Source: Neodiprion pinetum
Taxonomy: Eukaryota > Arthropoda > Insecta > Hymenoptera > Diprionidae
Length of the DNA: 64,000 nucleotides
Assembly (NCBI RefSeq): GCF_021155775.2
Contig: NC_060236.1
Coordinates: 30,408,348-30,472,347 of the forward strand
Direction: 5' to 3'
The notes below the pieces were generated by a model that saw only the letters and a list, made by a program, of their open reading frames with translations, was not told where the DNA came from and did not search any database. The position numbers and the translations under genes are program-made. Each line of letters opens with the position of its first letter. Within the stretch, counting starts at the first letter, position 1. Of the stretch, positions 63,365 to 64,000 are shown in pieces.

Positions 63365-64000
63365 TTAATCACACTTACACGTTATTAATCTACACTCTGG
63401 GCGGTTTTTCGTAGATTTTCGGAGTCTGATCATTTGTCTTCTGAGGTTGTTTGGTACTACATTTTCTAAGAACCTAAAATTTTGTAAAAAATCATTTTTA
63501 ATTCGATGGATCATAATGCTTACTACATACATCATTAAATTGATATAAAATATTTCGATTCAGACTCACCTTCGAGTTCTTTTTGAGAACTTATAGTTTA
63601 CCACAAGTTTGTTCAATTCGCAAGCGAATCGTTCCGAACAATCGCGACCTTCGATCGCATCCCAAGCAACTTTACTAAGTTGAAAATATTCATTCGAAGA
63701 ATTCCTTGAGGCGAAATTTTCGATTTTTGGTAAAAACAGCACAGATGCCATGAATATCAACGCCATTCCTATGAATCCACTGATGGCCATGAACAGTGGA
63801 TTTGCGACTTGTTTTTCCGACGATGCTGCAGTTAAGTCTGCATGTTGCGGTTTAATATTGTGTTGCTAAAAATTACTTTATTATTTATACTGTAAATCAG
63901 CATGTATAGATTCAAAGCACATTACGCACACAGATAAAACTAGTCAATATTATAACTCACAATTTCATTGTACGCATGATTGACTTGTAGCTCATTCATA
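63365..64000 (-). CDS. Unrecognised one-pass membrane protein, 3' part (5' end beyond window)
   Basis: I do not recognise this gene. Three exon pieces fit: 63961 to beyond 64000, 63570-63865 and 63365-63473, with donors GTGAGT at 63960 and 63569 and acceptors TTTTTAG and ATTTTAG; phases agree and the last exon ends in TAA. The readable protein goes from NELQVNHAYNEI through a transmembrane segment (PLFMAISGFIGMALIFMASV), then a probably extracellular part with WDAIEGRDCSERFACELNKL, a basic KFSKRTRRFLENVVPNN and a Cys-containing end CRLITCKCD. The paired cysteines in RDCSERFACEL resemble short insect-specific membrane/secreted proteins of unknown role. A possible donor near 63376 means the last exon might continue. 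It is convergent with the brambleberry-like gene, 274 bp from its poly(A) signal. Confidence 0.55.

Noticed and set aside
1..64000. tRNA genes, rRNA, known conserved microRNAs, CRISPR arrays, bacterial operon structure
   Set aside because: No cloverleaf with A/B boxes was noticed by eye, no match to the conserved insect microRNAs I could recall, and the DNA is clearly a spliced eukaryotic nuclear sequence.

Overview
The window is a piece of an AT-rich animal nuclear genome, almost certainly an insect. The genes have many small exons with GT-AG introns, long untranslated and intergenic tracts, abundant microsatellites and short inverted-repeat elements. The proteins are closest to insect members of their families: an MK2 resembling fly MAPk-Ak2, a nuclear receptor with the VQHERKP linker as I recall it from fly Hr78, and a DYRK2. 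An LC3-type ATG8 and a brambleberry/KAR5-like gene make a higher fly unlikely and would fit a hymenopteran such as a sawfly. That last step is inference.

Six genes can be supported; all were assembled by hand by matching exon phases. Minus strand: MAPKAPK2 (p38-activated kinase, coding 2698-9460, 8 exons); an HR78/NR2-type nuclear receptor (16625-18862, 6 coding exons); an LC3-type ATG8 autophagy protein (26922-27824, 3 short exons). Plus strand: a DYRK2-family kinase (32530-44796, two coding exons split by a 10.5 kb intron) and a brambleberry/KAR5-like nuclear membrane fusion protein (60911-62730, 7 exons). At the right edge is a partial minus-strand gene for a one-pass membrane protein I do not recognise (63365 to beyond 64000).

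Layout: 1-2.7 kb is MK2 3' flank. 2.7-9.6 kb is MK2. 9.6-16.6 kb has no recognisable coding exon and probably holds the MK2 5' region. 16.6-18.9 kb is HR78. 18.9-26.9 kb contains possible HR78 5' exons, several GC-rich promoter-like patches and the LC3 3' flank. 27-29 kb is a divergent LC3/DYRK2 promoter region. 29-32.5 kb is probable DYRK2 5' leader. The DYRK2 intron (33.6-44.05 kb) carries three inverted-repeat elements and an internal promoter-like patch. 44.8-57 kb has no recognisable gene, is full of microsatellites, contains two related terminal-inverted-repeat elements, and ends at a strong tandem poly(A) signal near 56.63 kb. 57.24 kb has two overlapping palindromes, one built on a CRE. 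60.2 kb has another short inverted-repeat element just upstream of the brambleberry-like gene.

The genes are unrelated housekeeping, signalling and transcription genes; nothing suggests a functional cluster. I found no tRNA, rRNA, CRISPR array, virus-derived gene or intact transposase. The least explained parts are the small non-autonomous mobile elements, the palindromic patch at 57.24 kb and the possible internal DYRK2 promoter.
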